The notes beneath the pieces were generated by a model that did no database searches, was not told the DNA's origin, and saw only the letters and a list, made by a program, of their open reading frames with translations. Shown here piece by piece: positions 4,946-5,833 of a DNA stretch of 5,833 nucleotides; the stretch's first letter is position 1, and each line of letters begins with the position of its first letter. The translations under genes were made by a program, and so were the position numbers. The stretch is from NCBI GenBank assembly GCA_013816685.1, contig JACDDX010000116.1, forward strand, positions 1 through 5,833, written 5' to 3'. Origin of the DNA: Gemmatimonadales bacterium. GTDB taxonomy: Bacteria; Gemmatimonadota; Gemmatimonadetes; Gemmatimonadales; GWC2-71-9.

Positions 4946-5833
4946 GCGGCGTCCTCCGCCAGCATTCTGGCGGGCAGAAAGATGGTGAACGTGGTGCCCG
5001 TGGTGGGCGTGGAGTCGCACTGGACCAGACCTCGGTGGGCCTCGACGGCACGCTGCACGATGGCGAGGCCCAGACCGCTGCCGCCGGTACGGGCGGACAC
5101 GAACGGCTCGAACAGTCGGTCCCGGATCTCGTCCGGAATGCCGGGCCCGTTGTCGCGCACCTGCAGCCGGACCGCGTGGTCCAGGTTGGTGCCGTGCGGA
5201 ATCTCGCTCCCCTGCACCGCCAGCACGCTCACGGTGATCCGAATGGGACCCCGCGCCGCCTGCGCGGCGTTGAGGACCAAGTTGGCGAGAATCCGATGCA
5301 GCAGATCTTCGTCGCCCTCGAGCAGCGTGCGGCCGCCTTCGACCACCAGCTGCGCGTCGGGCCGGCACTCCGGGTGGGCCTTGATCAGCCGGACGACCGC
5401 CACCGCCACGGTGTGCAGGTCGAGGGGAACGAAGTGGGTGGCCCGCACCCGTGCAAAGTCCAGGAACTCACTGAGCAGCCTGCTGAGCCTATCGCTCTCC
5501 CGGACGATGAGGCCGGCCAGGAACCGCTCGTCGTCGTCCGCATACCGCGATCGGGCCAGTTGCTCGACGGAGCTCCGGATCGATGCGAGCGGATTGCGGA
5601 TCTCGTGGGCCAGAGATGCGCTGAGCGCCGCCACCGCCTCAAGGCGTTCCGCGCGCGCCTGCAACTCCTGCACTTCCTTCAGGTCCGAGATGTCGGTAAA
5701 GATGGCGGTGACCGATGGCGCATCCTGCGCCTCCTGCCTGAAGGTCGTCGTGCTGAGGCCGATGGGAAAGGTCCGACCTCCGGAATGCAGCACGATCCCT
5801 TCGCCCCGACTGATCTTTCGTCCGTTGCGGATC
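4942..5833 (-). CDS. pilS: PAS-containing sensor histidine kinase, PilS/NtrB-like, N-terminus outside window
   Basis: This is the sensor partner of the regulator downstream. The visible 296 residues run from the right edge (IRNGRKISRGEG) to the TGA at 4944-4942. Counting from the GTG-encoded Val at 5793: the end of a PAS domain and its PAC strands (GGRTFPIGLSTTTF to IFTDISDLKE, about 4-40), a coiled linker, the HisKA domain with phosphoacceptor H63 in SLAHEIRNPLAS (about 56-115), and the HATPase domain. The latter shows the N box NLVLNAAQ (N175), G1 box DNGPGIP (214-220), F box LFEPFVSA (227-234) and G2 box GGSGLGLAIV (237-246). All catalytic motifs are intact. The frame is open to the edge, so the GTG at 5793 is not the start; a PilS would carry six membrane helices and the rest of PAS upstream. 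The kinase overlaps the regulator by four bases (ATGA), so the two are cotranscribed and coupled. Kinase function is certain; the pilS symbol rests on context. Confidence 0.9.
   Translation of the reverse strand, partial: IRNGRKISRGEGIVLHSGGRTFPIGLSTTTFRQEAQDAPSVTAIFTDISDLKEVQELQARAERLEAVAALSASLAHEIRNPLASIRSSVEQLARSRYADDDERFLAGLIVRESDRLSRLLSEFLDFARVRATHFVPLDLHTVAVAVVRLIKAHPECRPDAQLVVEGGRTLLEGDEDLLHRILANLVLNAAQAARGPIRITVSVLAVQGSEIPHGTNLDHAVRLQVRDNGPGIPDEIRDRLFEPFVSARTGGSGLGLAIVQRAVEAHRGLVQCDSTPTTGTTFTIFLPARMLAEDAA
4953..4957 (-). promoter_or_regulatory. Shine-Dalgarno sequence of the response regulator gene
   Basis: GGAGG on the minus strand lies inside the end of the kinase gene, seven bases before the regulator ATG at 4945. 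It decides the regulator start, since the same frame stays open far upstream only as a shadow of the kinase gene. Together with the ATGA overlap it supports translational coupling. Confidence 0.8.

Noticed and set aside
4946..5368. In-frame extension of the response regulator by 141 residues
   Set aside because: The extension overlaps the kinase ATPase domain in another frame and is low-complexity Arg/Gly/Ala. The receiver domain begins right after ATG 4945, which has a good GGAGG.
5791..5793. GTG at 5793 as the kinase start
   Set aside because: The frame stays open to the window edge and the residues before it continue a PAS domain, so the gene starts outside the window.

Overview
This GC-rich window (5,833 bases) carries parts of four protein-coding genes and one non-coding gap. 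The layout is: a type IV pilin N-terminus on the minus strand, cut by the left edge; a divergent control region of about 380 bp; a long plus-strand gene for a membrane protein fused to a spermidine-synthase-like domain; and, on the minus strand, a sigma-54-dependent response regulator and its histidine kinase, the kinase cut by the right edge. No RNA gene, insertion sequence, CRISPR array or phage gene was seen.

The regulatory genes explain the left side of the window. The kinase and regulator overlap by ATGA and look like a PilS/PilR-type pair. Upstream of the pilin gene is a near-consensus sigma-54 promoter, TGGCATACGTGTTGCC, with the correct GG-to-GC spacing. This is the kind of promoter a PilR-type enhancer-binding protein activates. 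The parsimonious reading is a local circuit: the membrane kinase phosphorylates the regulator, which drives sigma-54 RNA polymerase at the pilin promoter. The pilin leader can also fold a 6-bp hairpin that covers its own Shine-Dalgarno sequence, suggesting a second, translational control step.

The plus-strand gene lies between pilin and regulators. It diverges from the pilin gene and ends one base from the regulator's stop codon. Its product (about 1,011 residues) has two homologous membrane halves, a SAM-binding-like domain of the spermidine synthase superfamily, and a helical C-terminal tail. The acidic residues expected of a real aminopropyltransferase are replaced, so it is probably not a polyamine synthase. 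Its true function is unknown.

The organism is a Gram-negative-type, high-GC bacterium with type IV pili and sigma-54. The pilin N-terminus (IPKFANTKEKAVLASMKSDL) resembles pilins I recall from Gemmatimonadota and related environmental phyla. That assignment is from memory and tentative.
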